Shown: positions 25,165 through 38,429, numbered from the stretch's first letter. The stretch: DNA of 64,000 bases from Elymus sibiricus (GCA_039707655.1 CM077665.1:294690205-294754204), one strand, 5' to 3'. Made by a program: numbers and translations. The notes: generated by a model not told the origin, from the letters alone.

Positions 25165-27130
25165 AAACTATGCATTATGCCTAGCTAGGGGCGTAAAACA
25201 ATAGCGCTAGTTGGGAGGTAACCCAACAGTTATCTTTATTGCCTCTGTAATGATTGTGTTGTTATGTTTAAATTAGTGTTTGTGCCAAGTAAAGCCTTTG
25301 GGATGACTAACAAGATGAGTAGAATTGATACGGTGCAAAAGTACAAACTTTAGGGTCCAGTGAAGAATTTTTCTGATTTTACTGGAATGTCTTTGTGATC
25401 TGAATTTCTTACACAGTATTTCTATACAAATTCTTCAGTTTTTGCTAATTTTTCAGAATTGTTAGAGATACATAAGTATAGGTTCTCTACAAATATTTAC
25501 AGACTGTTCTGTTTAAGATAGATTATGTTTTTGCTTGCATGTTTTGCTTGTTTTGATGATGCTATGGATTGTATCAGGGGGTATAAGCCATGGAGATGTT
25601 AGAATACAGTACCTTATGCAATAATAAAATAAGAATCAATTTATAACAGTACTTAAAGTATTTGGTATGTTTTCTATACTAACGGATCTCACGAAGGTTT
25701 TGTTGAGTTTTATGTGCTGAAGTTTTCAAGTTTTGGGTGCTATAACGATGGATGCAGGAATAAGGAACGACAAGAGCCTAAGCTTGGGAATGACCAAGGC
25801 ACCCCAAGGTAATATTCAAGGAAGACTCAAGCGTATAATCTTGGGGATGCCTCGGAAGGCATCCCCTCTTTCGTCTCAATCCATCGGTATGTCACTTGGA
25901 GCTATATTTTTATTCATCACATGATATGAGTTTTGCTTGGAGCGTCTTTTTCTTTAGTTTCCTATTTGCTTTTGCTTTTACACAATCTTTGTTTGCTAGA
26001 CACACCCACTAGAGCGAGACACAGATCACCATGATTTATTAGAATACTCTTTATGCTTCACTTATATCTTTTCAGCTTAGCAATTGCTTTAGTACTTCAC
26101 TTATATCTTTTAGAGCATGGTGTCGTATAGATTTTATAGAAATAATTGCACTCTCATTCTTCACTTATATTTGTTTGAGAGTTAATAAATAGTGATGGTA
26201 ATTTGCATGGGTTATAATACTAGTCCAAAAATAATAGGTATCCAACGAGTGTACAATGAAAACCACATGTAGCACATAAAAGATAAATTTTGGGTTAATG
26301 ATATTGATGTGGTAATATGAAGGGGCATGAGTGCATGATCATTGGTTAGTAAAAGTATCGTGAATTAGAGGGTGTTAACTTGATGTTCATCTAAATATAG
26401 CATGGTTATGATGTGTGAGCATACTTATTCCTCGTTAAAATCCTAGTGTTGTTTAAGTCGGAGGCGCGCGCTGGTTAACTCCTCCCAACCTCCTCCCTAG
26501 GGGCATGTGAGTAGTACTTTGCTTCAAGAGAGCTAATAAAATCTTGCAATAATTATGTGAGTTCTTTATGACTAATGTGAATCCATGGATGTACGCACTC
26601 TCACCTTCTCATATTTGCTAGCATCTTCGGTGCCGTGCATTGCCCATTCTCACTTCGAGGATCAGTGCAACCTTCGCCGGTGCATCCAAACCCCGTGACA
26701 TGATATGCTCTGTTGCACATAAGCCTTATTATATCTTCCTCGAAACAGCCACCATACCTACATATTATGGCATTTCCATAGCCATTTCGAGATATATTGC
26801 CATGCAATTTCCACCGTTACACTATATGACTAGTACACTCATTGTCATATTGCTTTGCACGATCGTAAGATAACTAGCATGATATTTCTATGGCTTTTAT
26901 GTTTTTGATATCCTTTGCTACGCTAGATCATTGCACATCCTGGTACACTGCCAGAGGCATTCATATAGAGTCATATTATAATTTTTCATGTTGAGTTGTA
27001 AGTAAATAAAAGTGTGATGATCATCATTATTAGGGCACCGTCTTAGTGAGGAAAGGATGATGGAGACAATGATTCCCGCACAAGTCGGGATGAGACTCCA
27101 GGCGAAAAGTAAAATAAAGAAAGAAAACAA
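25165..27130 (+). mobile_element. Element 3 internal, non-coding part
   Basis: No open frame of note. I recognise stretches typical of Sabrina-type internal sequence: GGGATGCCTCGGAAGGCATC (near 25844), the run ending TGCTTGGAGCGTC (near 25945), and GATGATCATCATTATTAG near 27016. It ends around 27130 at a reverse-transcriptase fragment on the other strand. No 3' LTR is seen, so element 3 is truncated or continues outside the window. Confidence 0.7.
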
Positions 27131-27549
27131 GAAGAGCATGCCGGAGGGGACTCCAACACACATTTCTCGGGGTTGAGCTTCAAATTGATCTTGCGCAAGT
27201 TTGCAAAGGTCTCTTCTAGGTCTTGAAGTGTGGCTTTGTCCTTGGTCTTGACTACAATGTCGTCCATGTACACCTCCACTTTTCTGTGTAGTTGTGGCCC
27301 AAAACCAATATGGAAAGCCCTTGCAAATGTTGAACCAACACTCTTCAGTCCTAACGGCATGCGCTTGAAGCAGTATGTGCCGCAAGGGGTGATGAACGTT
27401 GTCTTCTCTTTGTCTTCCTTGGCCATGAAGATCTGGTGGTAGCCAGAGTAGGCATCAAGGAAAGACAACAGGTTGTGGCAAGGGGAAGGGATCCTTTGGG
27501 CAAGCCTTATTGACACTAGTGAAGTCGATGCAAAGTCTCCACTTCCCGT
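27131..27549 (-). pseudogene. Fragment Z: Ty3/gypsy reverse transcriptase
   Basis: About 130 codons of the reverse-transcriptase palm and fingers are readable. Motifs are LCIDFTSVNKACPKDPFPLP (one frame), then SFLDAYSGYHQI, TPCGTYCFKRMPLGL and VEVYMDDIVVKTK with the catalytic YMDD box, then LNPEKCV. A deletion with a frameshift removes residues between PFPLPQ and SFLDAY, and a one-base loss follows KCV. The fragment is cut by LTR F at 27550. It fits Ty3/gypsy reverse transcriptases and is not functional. Confidence 0.85.
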
Positions 27550-28261
27550 TGTGGGATCACTAGAAGGGATGTCTAGAGGGGGGCTGAATAGACTACTTGA
27601 CAAATTAAAAACCTAACCTATTCCCAAGTTAATTGCTTGGCAGATTTTAGCAATTCTAATAAGTCTAATGCACCCTACATATGCTAGTCAACAAGTATGG
27701 CAGCGGAAAGTAAGGACAAGCATATGTAAGAGAGTAGAGATAAGAAGATCAAACGCAATATGGAGACACAAAGATTTTTCCCGTGGTTCCGATAGGTGGT
27801 GCTATCGTACATCCATGCTGATGGAGTCTTCAACCCACGGAGGGTGGCGGTCGCAAGAGTCCATTGAGGGCTCCACACATAAGGGTCCACGAAGTAGCAA
27901 CCTCGACTATTCCATCACGGCTTTCGTCCACGAAGGACTAGCCTCACTATGGGTAGATCTTCACGAAGTAGGCGGTCTCCTTGCCCTTACAAACTCTTGG
28001 TTCAACTCCACAATCACGAAGAAGGAGGCTCCCAAGTGACACCTAACAAATCTAGGAGGCACCACCATCCAAAAGGTAATAGATGTGGTAGTATGATGAA
28101 CTCCTTGCTCTTGTGCTTCAAAAGATAGTCACCTCAACACTCAATCACTATCTCATAGGTTTGGCTTGCATAGAAGAGATTGATTGGATGAAAGAAACTT
28201 GGGGAGGCTAGAGATCATGATACATATGGTTGGAGTGGATGATCTTGATCTCAATAGAAGG
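27550..28261 (-). mobile_element. LTR F, truncated copy
   Basis: From TGTGGGATCAC this follows 59944-60650 (solo LTR F2) closely, including GTCTAGAGGGG and TCCGATAGGTGGTGCTATCG. It stops near 28250, where element C begins (28262). About 700 of 1510 bp are present. By comparison with F2 it is in minus orientation, and only its 3' half remains before the C insertion. Confidence 0.8.
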
Positions 28262-29131
28262 TGTCGGGTCACGATGCACACGATCACCAATGGGGCCATC
28301 GGCCCCTTTGTGGTTCGGTGGGGGTGAGGTCACGTGGCACAGAGAGCAGAGGTGATGAGACAGTACAATGATGAGATGCTGGTGTTTTACCCAGGTTCGG
28401 GCCGCTGAGAAGCATAAAACCCTACTCCTGCTTTGGTGGATTGATTGGGGGAGCATGAAGCACACACAGAGCTCAAACCCGGCAAGGTCGCCTTCGGGAG
28501 AGCTACTATGCGAGTACAAGTGTCCAAAAGTCTGAATCCTTAGCTTGGTTGCCTTGGGCCTCCTTTTATAGCTCAAGGGGCAACCACAGTATCAAAACAA
28601 ACATTATCTAGTGATTAGATAGCTAACAGTGCTATCATACCTAACTCTAGCATTTAGGACAAAATGCCATAAATGCTATACTAGGTGGCATGCGGGGATG
28701 CATCCCAGGCAAGCACCTACCACCGCTTTGGCTAACTGTTGCTTAGTATCTTGACACGCCTCTGGACGGGTGTCAAACGGGCGTAATCTGCCTTCCGGTG
28801 CGCAACCACGTACTTAGCGAGAGCCACTTAGCCACTTGAGGGCTCGACACCGCATCGACAAATGACTGGTGTTGTGATGCGGTGGAGCGGTGGCCGATTG
28901 GCTCGTGCCTGCCGGGGACGGCTTGCCGGGACTTCCTGAAGATGCGTGCGCCTCGGTCCCTGGCAGGCACCCGTCCTGGGCCATTGCATTGACCTTGCCG
29001 GCGTTGCTTGGCCAGCGTAGGTTGCTTCTGCTGGAGCCTTGGCCTTGACTATATGCATGTTGTTGGGTTCTGCTATGACTACATGTGCATAGGTCAGGGG
29101 CACTGGGTACCCCATTCCTAGTGCGCCGATA
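28262..29131 (-). mobile_element. Element C, 3' LTR
   Basis: It starts TGTCGGGTCACG and ends GCGCCGATA (expected GCCGACA, with a C-to-T change), 870 bp. It shares CCCAGGTTCGGGCCGCTG and AAAACCCTACTCCTGC with the LTRs of A and B and has the same length class (852-867 bp). Next to it GGAGCCCCCGGGTC is a polypurine tract on the minus strand. C is therefore a minus-strand gypsy element related to A/B. Confidence 0.75.
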
Positions 29132-29465
29132 GGAGCCCCCGGGTCTGGCCCAAACGCGCTCGCCAAGCGCCGTTGGGTCAGGCCCAAAATTTATGCACAG
29201 GCGCGCAATGTGAGGGAGTAACTGCCGATTTTCAAGCCATAACTTACTACTACCTCAGGCCATTTCCGCCACGCGCGTTGCATGCATTGCAAGGAGTTGC
29301 GGTGGGTGTGCATGGCTCAAAAGGCGTGGGAGTGGCAGAAACTGTAGTGCCTGGGATTGGAGCGATGGGGCAGTTACCTGTTCGCCCGTGATCGTGGGTA
29401 GCGGGATTGGTGGAGATGGGTGGCCGCCTTGGAGCGGAGGAGAGACAGCCCCCCGCGCCCCTCCC

Positions 29466-29472
29466 TATAAAT
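29466..29472 (+). promoter_or_regulatory. Promoter of the antisense B3-like gene in element C
   Basis: CCCTATAAATTGGGG is a strong plant TATA box on the plus strand, opposite to the element's own transcription. A C/T-rich leader (CCCCTTCTCCTCCTCAATCT) and an ATG in good context (CACCATGAC, 29578) follow about 110 nt downstream. Confidence 0.6.
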
Positions 29473-29577
29473 TGGGGGGTCACAGCGGGCGATGCTCATC
29501 CATCCCCTTCTCCTCCTCAATCTCAAGTTTGCATAGCTTGCCCTTCTTCTCCGTCCTTGGACTCACCAGTCATCACC

Positions 29578-29725
29578 ATGACAAGGGAGTGAAGACGACT
29601 TCCAGCTTCGGCCGCAGCGACGAGAGTGTCCCCTCGGGATCACGCCGCTACTTCAACCGTGGAGGCAGGAGGTGGTCCCAGCACGTGCGGTGGGAGCGCT
29701 GGAAGAGGTCCGGGCTGGAGCGGGG
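29578..29725 (+). pseudogene. Antisense B3-like gene of element C, 5' part
   Basis: The frame begins at ATG 29578 and has a TGA at codon 5 (29590-29592). It is otherwise open to 29725, where element D interrupts it. Omitting D and one CGGGG duplicate, the same frame runs on at 38915 into the B3-like ORF. The encoded N-terminus is Ala/Gly/Ser/Arg-rich and probably disordered. The continuity of frame across a 9.2 kb insertion shows that D hit a formerly coding sequence. Confidence 0.55.
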
Positions 29726-30195
29726 TGAGGGAGTCCTGGTTTAAGGGGTCCTCGGGAGGCCGACCTCCTTCTTATGGGCCGGACTATATGGGCCACTTGC
29801 CGAGCATTGGATTGATCGAAGACCCTGTCTCCAGGAAGGAAGCTTCGAGAATCGTGGTGTATCCTCCACGTTTGGAGTAGTGAATAGGCATGTTTATCCC
29901 TTCGACATGTAACCGACCATGTGTAAACCCTAGGTACCCTTGGCGTCTATATAAGCCGGAGGGTTTTAGGTTGTAGGACAACATAACTCATCTAGGGTTT
30001 TAGCTATTCGATCTCGAGGTAGATCAACTCTGTAACACTTATACCATCAATATAATCAAGCAGGACGTAGGGTATTCCCTCCATAGGAGGGCCCGAACCT
30101 GGGTAAACATTGTCTCCTTCGTCTCCTGTTACCATCGATTATAGTCTCACAGCTCGGGACCCCCTATCCGAGATCCGCCGGTTTTGACACCGACA
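29726..30195 (+). mobile_element. Element D, 5' LTR
   Basis: TGAGGGAGTCCTGG...GACACCGACA, 470 bp. It differs from the 3' LTR (38442-38909) by 14 substitutions and one 2 bp gap, about 3.0%. It is flanked by CGGGG (29721-29725), matched at 38910-38914. It contains a TATA box (29948-29955). Confidence 0.95.
29948..29955 (+). promoter_or_regulatory. TATA box of element D 5' LTR
   Basis: TATATAAG; the 3' LTR has the same box at 38662-38669. Confidence 0.65.
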
Positions 30196-30240
30196 TTGGT
30201 GCTTTCATTGAGAGTTCCGCTGTGAGCGCCAAAGGAATCG

Positions 30241-33200
30241 ATGGCTCGCCTTGTCATCAACGAAGAGGTCCGCAATACGGACACTTCCGTCCCCGGACAG
30301 ATCTTCGCTTTCGGCAGCATTGTGCTGCACGCCGACCCAACCGGCCATCTAGGCCATGTCGGAAGTTTCGCCCCTGATCAAGAGGTCAAATTCGGGAACC
30401 TAGAGTTCTCCGTAGATTCTCGGGCGACCTGTCACTTACCGGGCTCGCAGTCTCGCCTGCCACACCCGAAGACTCTGAGGCTTTAACCTCAGATCCATCT
30501 TTCGGCCCCGCCCACGGGATCTGCCCGGGCGAGGACCCAACTTTCAGTCCGGACCCGGTCATAGTGCTAGATGCCCGGACACCTGTTCTTGCCGAACACC
30601 CCCCCCCCCCGCGCGGACGCGTCGGAGGTTAACTCCGGAAGCTCCGAGCAGGCTGACCCGATCGAGCTCTCGATACTCAACGAGGCCCTAGATCGGATCT
30701 CATCGATGAAGATTACCGATGACCCAACCCCGATCTGTGCTCAGATCGGGCTCAAGGAGGGTCAGGACGAATTTTTCGTCCCACCCACCACCCACTTGGT
30801 AGCCACTGTCGAGGATTTAACCGACATGTTGGACTATGCTTCTGAGGAAACAGAATACATGGATGAGGAGGATCGCGCCCTCACCCCCATTAACACCGGG
30901 CGGTGGACTGCCACCTCCACATACGACGCCTACATGGTCGACACTCCGAAAAACGATGGCGACAAATCGGATGAAGCGCCGTCGAGACGCCGACAGCCGC
31001 ATAAACGGTCAAAAGGAAAAAAGGGAAGAAAAGCTATAGACGGCACCGGGGACGGAGACACCCCGGAAGACCTCGGCGATCCCGATATCCCCAAACACCC
31101 GTTAGAGGGTCAGGAGAGGCCGGAAGACCGGCGTAACCCCGACTATCCAGATGATCCCGAGGACGACGATTACCTCCGCTCTGTCGAGGAGGAGGACAAT
31201 ACGGAAGCCGATGACTTCGCCATCCCCGATATTCCTGATGATCAGGAACTATTCAGGCAACAGCTTATAGCCACGGCCCGCAGCCTGAAAGCAAAAGAAC
31301 GGCAGCTTAAAGCCGAACAAGACAACCTCAACGATCGATGGACGAGAGTCCTCTCAGCTGAGGAGCGATACGGTACCGGTCTATCGGACCAACCTAAGAG
31401 CTACCCACGCAGAAGGCTGCTGCCACAATTCGATGACGAGCTCACTGATACGCCGTCTCCCAAACATACCCCATACGACAAGCCAGACCGCCCTCCTCGA
31501 GGACGAGATAGGATGGCTGACGACACCGGCTATAGGCCGACGATACCCCGTAGACGGGGAAAAGAGCCACTAGAGCCTGCAACAATGAAGGTCGGGAACG
31601 AAACCGGGCTAGGACATACGCCGATCACCGGCGCGATATAGCTCGGGTCAGAGGCGCTGCCCACCCACTGTGCTTCACGGACGAGGTGATGCGGCATCAG
31701 TTCCCAGAAGGGTTTAAACCCGTAAACATAGAACAGTACGATGGGACAACTGACCCAACCGTATGGATAGAGGATTTCCTCCTCCACATTGACATGGCGC
31801 GAGGAGATGACCTCCACGCCATCAAGTACCTACCCCTGAAGCTTAAGGGGCCAGCTCGGCACTGGTTAAATAGCCTCCCCGAAAATTCCATCGGGTGCTG
31901 GGAGGATCTAGAAGATGCATTTCGATCTAACTTCCAGAGCACTTATGTCCGGCCGCCGGAGTCCTCCGACCTAAGCAACGTCCTCCAGAAACCAGGAGAT
32001 TCCGCGTGACTATTCTGGAATCGGTTCTTTTGACCAAGAAAAACCAGATTGTCGACAGCCCGGACGCCGAAGCAATAGCCTCTTTCAGGCACAATATTCG
32101 GGATGAGTGGCTAGCTCGTCAGCTCGGCCAGGATAAACCAAGGACAATGTCCGCCCTTACATCACTCATGACTCGCTTTTGCGCGGGCGAGGATAACTGG
32201 CTAGCAAGACGTAGCCACAACCCCGAAGACCCCGGAACCTCCGAAGTTCCGGATGGAAACGGGAAACCAAAGCGCAACAAGAATAAGCGCCGACACAACA
32301 ATAGTGATGCCGATGACACGGCACTTAACACAGGCTTCCGCAATTCCTGGCCTGGGCAGCGGAAGAAGCCTCCTAAAGGCAATCGCGACGGACCCACCCC
32401 GCTGGACAAGATCTTGGAGAGGCCTTGCCAGATCCATGGCACTCAAGAGAAGCCCGCCAACCACACCAACCGTAACTGTTGGGTATTCAAACAGGCCGGC
32501 AAGCTCGCATCCGAGGACCAAGGCAAGAGCCCACGCAGCGAGGACGAGAATGAGCCCCGCGGTCCGATCGGTGGCGGAAAAAGAAATTCCCTCCAGAGGT
32601 GAAAATAGTAAACATGATATACGCCACTCATATACCCAAAAAGGAGAGGAAGCGCGCCCTTCGAGATGTCTACGTCGCAGTGCCTGTAGCCCCGAAGTAT
32701 AACCCGTGGTCGGCATACTCGATCACCTTCGATCGACGTGATCACCGAACCAGTATCCATCATGGGTGTTCGGCCGCCCTCGTCCTAGACCCCATCATAG
32801 ACGGGTATCACCTCACTAAAGTCTTAATGGACGGAGGAAGTAGCCTCAATCTGATTTACTCAGACACGGTTAAAAAGATGGGCATAGATCCGTCAAGGAT
32901 CAAACCCAGCAATACTACCTTTAAAGGAGTGATCCCAGGCGTCGAAGCCCAGTGCACGGGCTCTGTAAGCCTGGAAGTAGTGTTTGGCTCGCCCGATAAC
33001 TTTCAAAGCGAAGACTTGATCTTCGACATCGTACCTTTCCGCAGCGGCTATCACGCCCTGCTCGACCGTACAACATTCACTCGCTTTAATGCCGTCCCTC
33101 ACTACGCATACCTCAAGCTCAAAATGCCCGGCCCCAAGGGGGTCATTACTGTCAATGGCAACAGAGAGCGCTCCCTCCGAACTGAGGAACATGCGTTGGC

Positions 33201-33327
33201 CCTGGCAGCCGAATTCCATTACACTGATGATCGGCAAACGTCGACATCTGCCGTAAAGGTACGTAAGGCTGGGAAGCGAGCTCGGGTTCTACCTGAGGAA
33301 CCAGAACCTTCTTCTCCCCATAAATAG
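30241..33327 (+). pseudogene. gag-pro: Element D gag-protease polyprotein, frameshifted
   Basis: The start is ATG 30241 (MARLVINEEVRNTDTSVPGQ), 45 bp after the LTR. Pieces follow in different frames: an N-terminal part to 30486; a long acidic linker 30571-31641; the gag core 31686-32009 (KGPARHWLNSLP...WEDLEDAFRSNF); gag C-terminal 32006-32602 with CQIHGTQ...HTNRNCW as a possible zinc-binding motif; and an aspartic protease 32599-33327 with active site VLMDGGSSLNLIY and C-terminal SGYHALLDRTTF. At least three frameshifts break it, near 31630, 32000 and 32600. A 12-base C run near 30599-30610 and a stop at 30484 break it earlier. There is no reverse transcriptase, RNase H or integrase downstream, so D depends on another element to move. 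Confidence 0.85.
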
Positions 33328-34585
33328 GGATTCGCCTCCCATCGCACAGCCCTAGAACCGGCAAAGTACATGCCGAGGAGGCACAACTTCGCGCTCAAAA
33401 TTCCATGGGTAGCGGTGGGGAAAAATTATCAAAGGGTAAGTGTTCGGCTGGACCGAACTATCACCACCAAAACGTCTTCGGACACACTACAGGTACCATA
33501 AAGTACCTGCTAAGGCGTAAATCTCATTCACACGTCGGCGACTTCTCAAGATTTTTCTCCAAAGTCCGCTCGCCGAACAGCAAATCCCATAGCGGTATAC
33601 AACTCCTTAGGAGACATAGGAGCGGACAAACGACAGGGCACATCGAGGACGTCAGGCCACCTATCGAAGACCCCTGGTACAACCCCTCCTGTAAGGTTTA
33701 TATTTCATTTTCAAATACCTGTGAACAGTTGCATTGGCAATTTGAATAATAAAGAGTTGTTGAGCAAAGTACAGATATATCATACATGATCGCTTTTGCT
33801 GTCTTTTTTTGGCGCACTCTCTATTTTCCCCTCTTCTTGCGAACCTGTTTGGTATACTTGACAATGTAACCGGCTAATAGACCGGGGGCTCGAACTTAAA
33901 AAATCGCCCTAAGCACAACTAATTTTGCGTTCAGCGTCTTGGATTTCCGCTTTATATGCATTGGTTCCGAACTATGTCTTGGGTCAATAGTTGGGTTGCC
34001 CGGCTCTTGTGCTTGCCCCTTTACGTTTGGCTCGTTCGGCTAAAAGGGCAAAGGGAGAACCCTGCGATTGTGCTTCCGACTAGCCTGGTCAAGCACCTCA
34101 GCGGAGAAAGCCGAAAACTGACTGTCATAGTATGCGAGAACCGGTCTGCGAATCCAAGCTTAAACGAACCTCGTTAGAGGTTACTCCGTGTCATGCGATG
34201 GGTTTGGTGTTAGTACAAAGCATGTGATATCGGCTTTGGCCGCGGTTCATCCGAACATCACAAACCCCTGGGGGCTAGTCATCATCCCCCCGCACTTCTT
34301 TCTCGCGCCCCTATGGCTAAGTGAAAGCAATAAAGCATTATGGTCCGATTGCCTTGTCGTCCCCACACTACCGCCTTTGGGTACCGATAGCTCGGCTAAG
34401 GGTCACAGTGCGTTGGCAGAGACACCCCGCGTACTATATACATGGGGGCTGAAGCCGACGACTCACAGCTTTCAGTTTTAACGGCCACACAGGAGTTATA
34501 AAGGATGCAAGACACGAAAGACATGATAAACCATGCATCTTCAATATAAACGCATCAAAAGGTCTTCGGACATATTACAACGCAT
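33328..34585. other. Element D, region between protease and antisense gene
   Basis: No convincing open frame on either strand and no reverse-transcriptase or integrase motif. In an autonomous relative pol would continue here. It contains GACCGGGGGCTCG near 33880, a duplicate-looking PPT-type sequence. Confidence 0.55.
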
Positions 34586-37500
34586 TTACTCATAAATGTT
34601 TTCTCTCGAACACTGAGCCTCTATTGCCCGAGCACCCTCCATAACTACGGAGAAGTATCGCTCAGGGCACCTATGCTCCTTTCCAGGGGGCGGCGGAGCA
34701 GTGGCTATCTTCATCGGATCCAGCCCCGGCCAGTGCACCTTGGCCTTCGCAAAGGCCATCCGAGCTCCCTCGATATAGGAAGAACGCCTTAGTGCGTCGA
34801 TCCAGGGCGAGGCATCGCTCACCATCTGCACCAGGCCAAAGTAGCTACCCGGCAGCGGCTCGTTGGGCCATAGCCGGATACAGAGATCCTTCTTGCCCGG
34901 CTCCGCCATCCGGTGTAGCTCCATCAGCTGCTTCAGCTGCTCAACGAGGAGAGGAGAGCACTCGGGGGCTTCAAACTGCGCCCAGAATAGACGAGCTTCA
35001 TCTCCTTCTCCCCGCGAAGCATATAACTGGTTCGCGTCCGCTATGCTCTTCTGGAGGTCCGAGCAGGCGCCTGAGGAACGCCATACTTGGGTAAGCAACT
35101 CGAACTTGCTATCCCCGAAGACACACTGCAATAAATACGGCTTACCATCCATGATAGCCTTGGCCTGGTTGACTTGCTCTTCAAAAGACCGCCTATCCAC
35201 CCGCTCTTTTTGGAGATTGGTTTTCAGGGTGGATAGTTCGGCGGCCTGCTCCTTGCCTTTCCGTTCAAGGTCCTCGCACTTTTGGCCGGCATCCTTGAGC
35301 TCCTGTTGGATTTCCTCCACCCGAGCATCATGCTTGTCGCTGGTGGCTCTTAAGGCGGATAGCGCAGTAGCCGCTTCTTTGGCCGCCGCCCTCTCAACCG
35401 CAGCCTCCTGCTTCGCCTTCTCAAGCTCAACCTTGAGCTGCTCAATTTCCTTCGCCGAGGTTGCGTAAGCATTAAACGTATCAAAAATACTGCGTTGACA
35501 GTACGGTAATGAAGAATTTGGATACTCTACTCCGGCTTACCTTGTGCCTCGTCAAATCTCTTGTTCAGAGCGTCAAGCTCGTCTTTGGAGCTCTTGAGCT
35601 TCCGATTTAGCTCGTCCAGCCCAGCTGCAATAACAGCCGCCGCCATCGACGAAGCCTGTAAAAAACAAAACCATATCAAGTTACATGGGTTCAAAACTTC
35701 CGAACTGTCATAAATATGATCCTATGTCCGGTCCTCTTAAGGGCTGTTAGAACGTTCCAAACAAATATTGTCCTGTACATAGTTCGGATAATGATCTATG
35801 ATTGACCCCCATGTAAGTTTTTCTAAACTCACCTAGGGCTCGGGGGCTGCCATGTATATAATGATAACTCAAAGAAATTAATATTTCACAAACAGAGCAT
35901 TACGTGGCTCACCTGAAAGCCCATCAGGAGACCATTGAAGGCCTCCTTCAGTCCGCTATCTACGGACTGAATGCTCTGCAATACCGCACCCATAAGGGTG
36001 CGGTGCTCCTCGGAGATGGAGGCGCTTGACAGAGCCTCCCCCATAGCCGGCCACCCATTGGTCGGTGGCGCCGGTGGGGATCGGTTGACCCGATCTCCAA
36101 CCGGGGATTGAACTGGTGCCGCCGGAGGCATGGCGCGCTCCGAAGACGACCTCGGAAGGGACTGGACATCCCCTTGTCCGGTCTCCTCAGTATCCGGGAG
36201 GGGCTTTTCCCCCCGGTCTTCGGCGTCCGAGGCGTTAGCCTAGACCATGACGTCGTCACCCCCACCTCTGGTGTCCGGCTCCAAAGGAGCCTGTTGGGAT
36301 GACACCTCTGCGGCATCCTTCGCGGCGCCTGGAGGAGAGGGGTGCGACACGGTCCCGCTCTCCGCTAGCTCGGCAGGCGGGGTCTCCCCGTCCGAGACTT
36401 GATTGGCAGGGAGAACGCGTGGTGGGCTGCAAGTCAATAGGCGCCCACATGTTAATAACATTCAAAACTTAGCACTAATAGCTCGGGAAGACTTCGGATT
36501 TTTACCTTCGAGCTGGGGGCTTGACCCCGAGGTTCTTTCATGGGACCCTCTCGAACTCCTCGGACTCGGTATCCGAGCCCGAACTGTTTTTGGACAGAAC
36601 TACCTGTGTCCGGCGCGCTTTCTTCGTGGCGGGAGGAGGTACATCCTCTGAGGCGTCCGATGACGCCGCCCTCTTTCCTGCGAGGGGGGAATCGCCTCCC
36701 CCCTCACCCTCGTATTCCTCCTCTTGATTCGAGGAGGCATGGGTTTCCTCGGACACAGCCCCCGGCTGGTCCCTGACGTGCAGGCCTGCTCGGCCTGGTT
36801 TCTTCTTCTGCTCCTTCTTCTCTGGTGCCTTGTAAGGCGCCACGACTAGCATCTCCGACAGCAGTTGCGACCTAGGGTCTTCGGGGTGTGGAGCCGGGCA
36901 TTTGATGCCCGTGGCCTTGCTCAACCATCCATGCGAAAGTAATCGGAAAGTGCTTAGATTTTCTTTAGGAAAACGAAGCCGATCAAGCGAAACTCTGTTA
37001 TACCTCGGAAGGGGCCTTATCGGTGCGCAGACCTTGGTCCTCCTTCTTGGCTGGCCAGTTCTCCTGCGCCTTGAACAGCGCCTTCCACAACTTCTCCCGA
37101 GTGGTGCAGAAGAGCTGACGAATCGTAGGCTCATCGTCAGTCCAATAAGTCCACATAGGAGAGCCCCGGCGCTGGCAGGGGAGGATGCGCCGCCGGAGCA
37201 TAATTTGGACCACGTTGGTCAGCTCGATTTTGTCCTTCATCATGGAGGCGATGCCCCTCTGCAGGTCATCAACCTCTGTATCCGACCCCCAGTCGAGGCC
37301 CTTTCGGACCCATGATGTCAATCTTGTCGGGGGGCCGGATCTGAATTCGGCAGGAATAGTTCCGCCCTCCTCCCTTGGCTCGGTGATGTAAAATCACTCT
37401 TTTTGCCAAGTCTTGATGGTGTCGATGAAGGTGCCGGATGGCCATCCCGCGTGGGGAAGCTTGCTGATGACTGCCCCACCGCAGTCTGCGTGTTCGCCTG

Positions 37501-37873
37501 TGACACACTTCGGCTTGACATTGAATATCTTGAGCCATAATCTGAAGTGTGGTTTGACCCGCAAGAAGGCCTCGCAGATGATGATGAAGGCTGATATGTG
37601 CATGAATGAGTTCGGCGGGAGGTCATGGAAGTCGAGTCCGTAGAAGAACATGAGGCCCCTAACGAAGGGGTGGAGCGGGAAACTCAGTCCTCGGATGAAG
37701 TGAGGAATGAAGACCACCCTCTCGCCTGGTTTCGGGGTGGGGATCACCTGGCCCTCCTCCGGGGCGCGGTGGAAGATGTTGGCGGGGAGGTAGCCGGCGT
37801 CCTTGAGGTCCCGGATGTCCTGGTCTGTGACCGTGGAAGCCTCCCACTTGCCGTTGGAGCCTGAGCCGGCCAT
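34586..37873 (-). pseudogene. Element D antisense gene (Transposase_28-type domain, coiled coil)
   Basis: The start is ATG 37873 (MAGSGSNGKWEASTVTDQD). Exon 1 carries the plant 'putative gypsy type transposon' domain (Transposase_28-like): FIPHFIRGLSFPLHPFVRGL and SAFIIICEAFLRVKPHF. A TGA (37394-37396) sits where a Trp is expected (WQKE*FYITEP), and one frameshift follows. An intron 36916-37003 (GT..AG) keeps the frame. The next exon is acidic and Ser/Lys-rich with a basic patch (KKARR), and later exons are Pro/Ser-rich. The last open part (35320-34586, 244 codons) is a coiled coil followed by a compact C-terminal region. It is transcribed against gag. The function is unknown. Similar architecture recurs in elements A and B. 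Confidence 0.7.
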
Positions 37874-37989
37874 GGCTGAGCTCGGAGGAGAAAGGGTGGA
37901 AAACCTAGATCTGGGCTCTGGAGGCTTAGGAGGTTGGGGAAGCAGGGATGCGAATGGGAAGTGCGGTTAAGCCTTGGGGTTTTCTTTCC

Positions 37990-38002
37990 CTTTTATTAGG
38001 CT
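37990..38002 (-). promoter_or_regulatory. Possible promoter of element D antisense gene
   Basis: The minus strand reads CCTAATAAAAGGG about 120 nt upstream of the ATG at 37873, followed by a C/T-rich leader. This is a plausible but non-canonical TATA box. Confidence 0.4.
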
Positions 38003-38429
38003 TGTCGTCGGTTAGCCTCCCTTCTGCGCCGTGAATCCCTCCGCTTCCCAAGACGTGCGTGTTGTTATACGCGCATGATTAAACATATCCCGTGTGAAAC
38101 GGGGCACGATCTGTGCATTGATGGATCGTGCTGATGAAAACGGCCTCGAACCGCGAATCGAGCTCTTGTGGCTGGTTTAGCGGTTGTGGTGGGCCATGAC
38201 CTTTCGTCTGAAAGGTTGTCAGGGAGCACTATTTACTCCTTGACGTTTGGCCTTCAGGGCCGAGTTGTTCATGGTGTTTGGACTATCCATGATCGGGGAA
38301 ACTACACGTTGCCGGAGGCCAAGCTAAACTCGGCCGATTACTCTTCGGAGAAAAGGAACTCGCCTCGCAAGCCGAAGACTCTGATTATTTGACGCAGCTA
38401 GAGCTAGGACCCTTGGCGTTGGAGGCTAG

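Noticed and set aside
34863..35468. 201-codon plus-strand frame opposite the D antisense coiled coil
   Set aside because: It is the reverse complement of a Glu/Lys/Ala-rich coiled-coil exon, which gives long Ser/Leu shadow frames.
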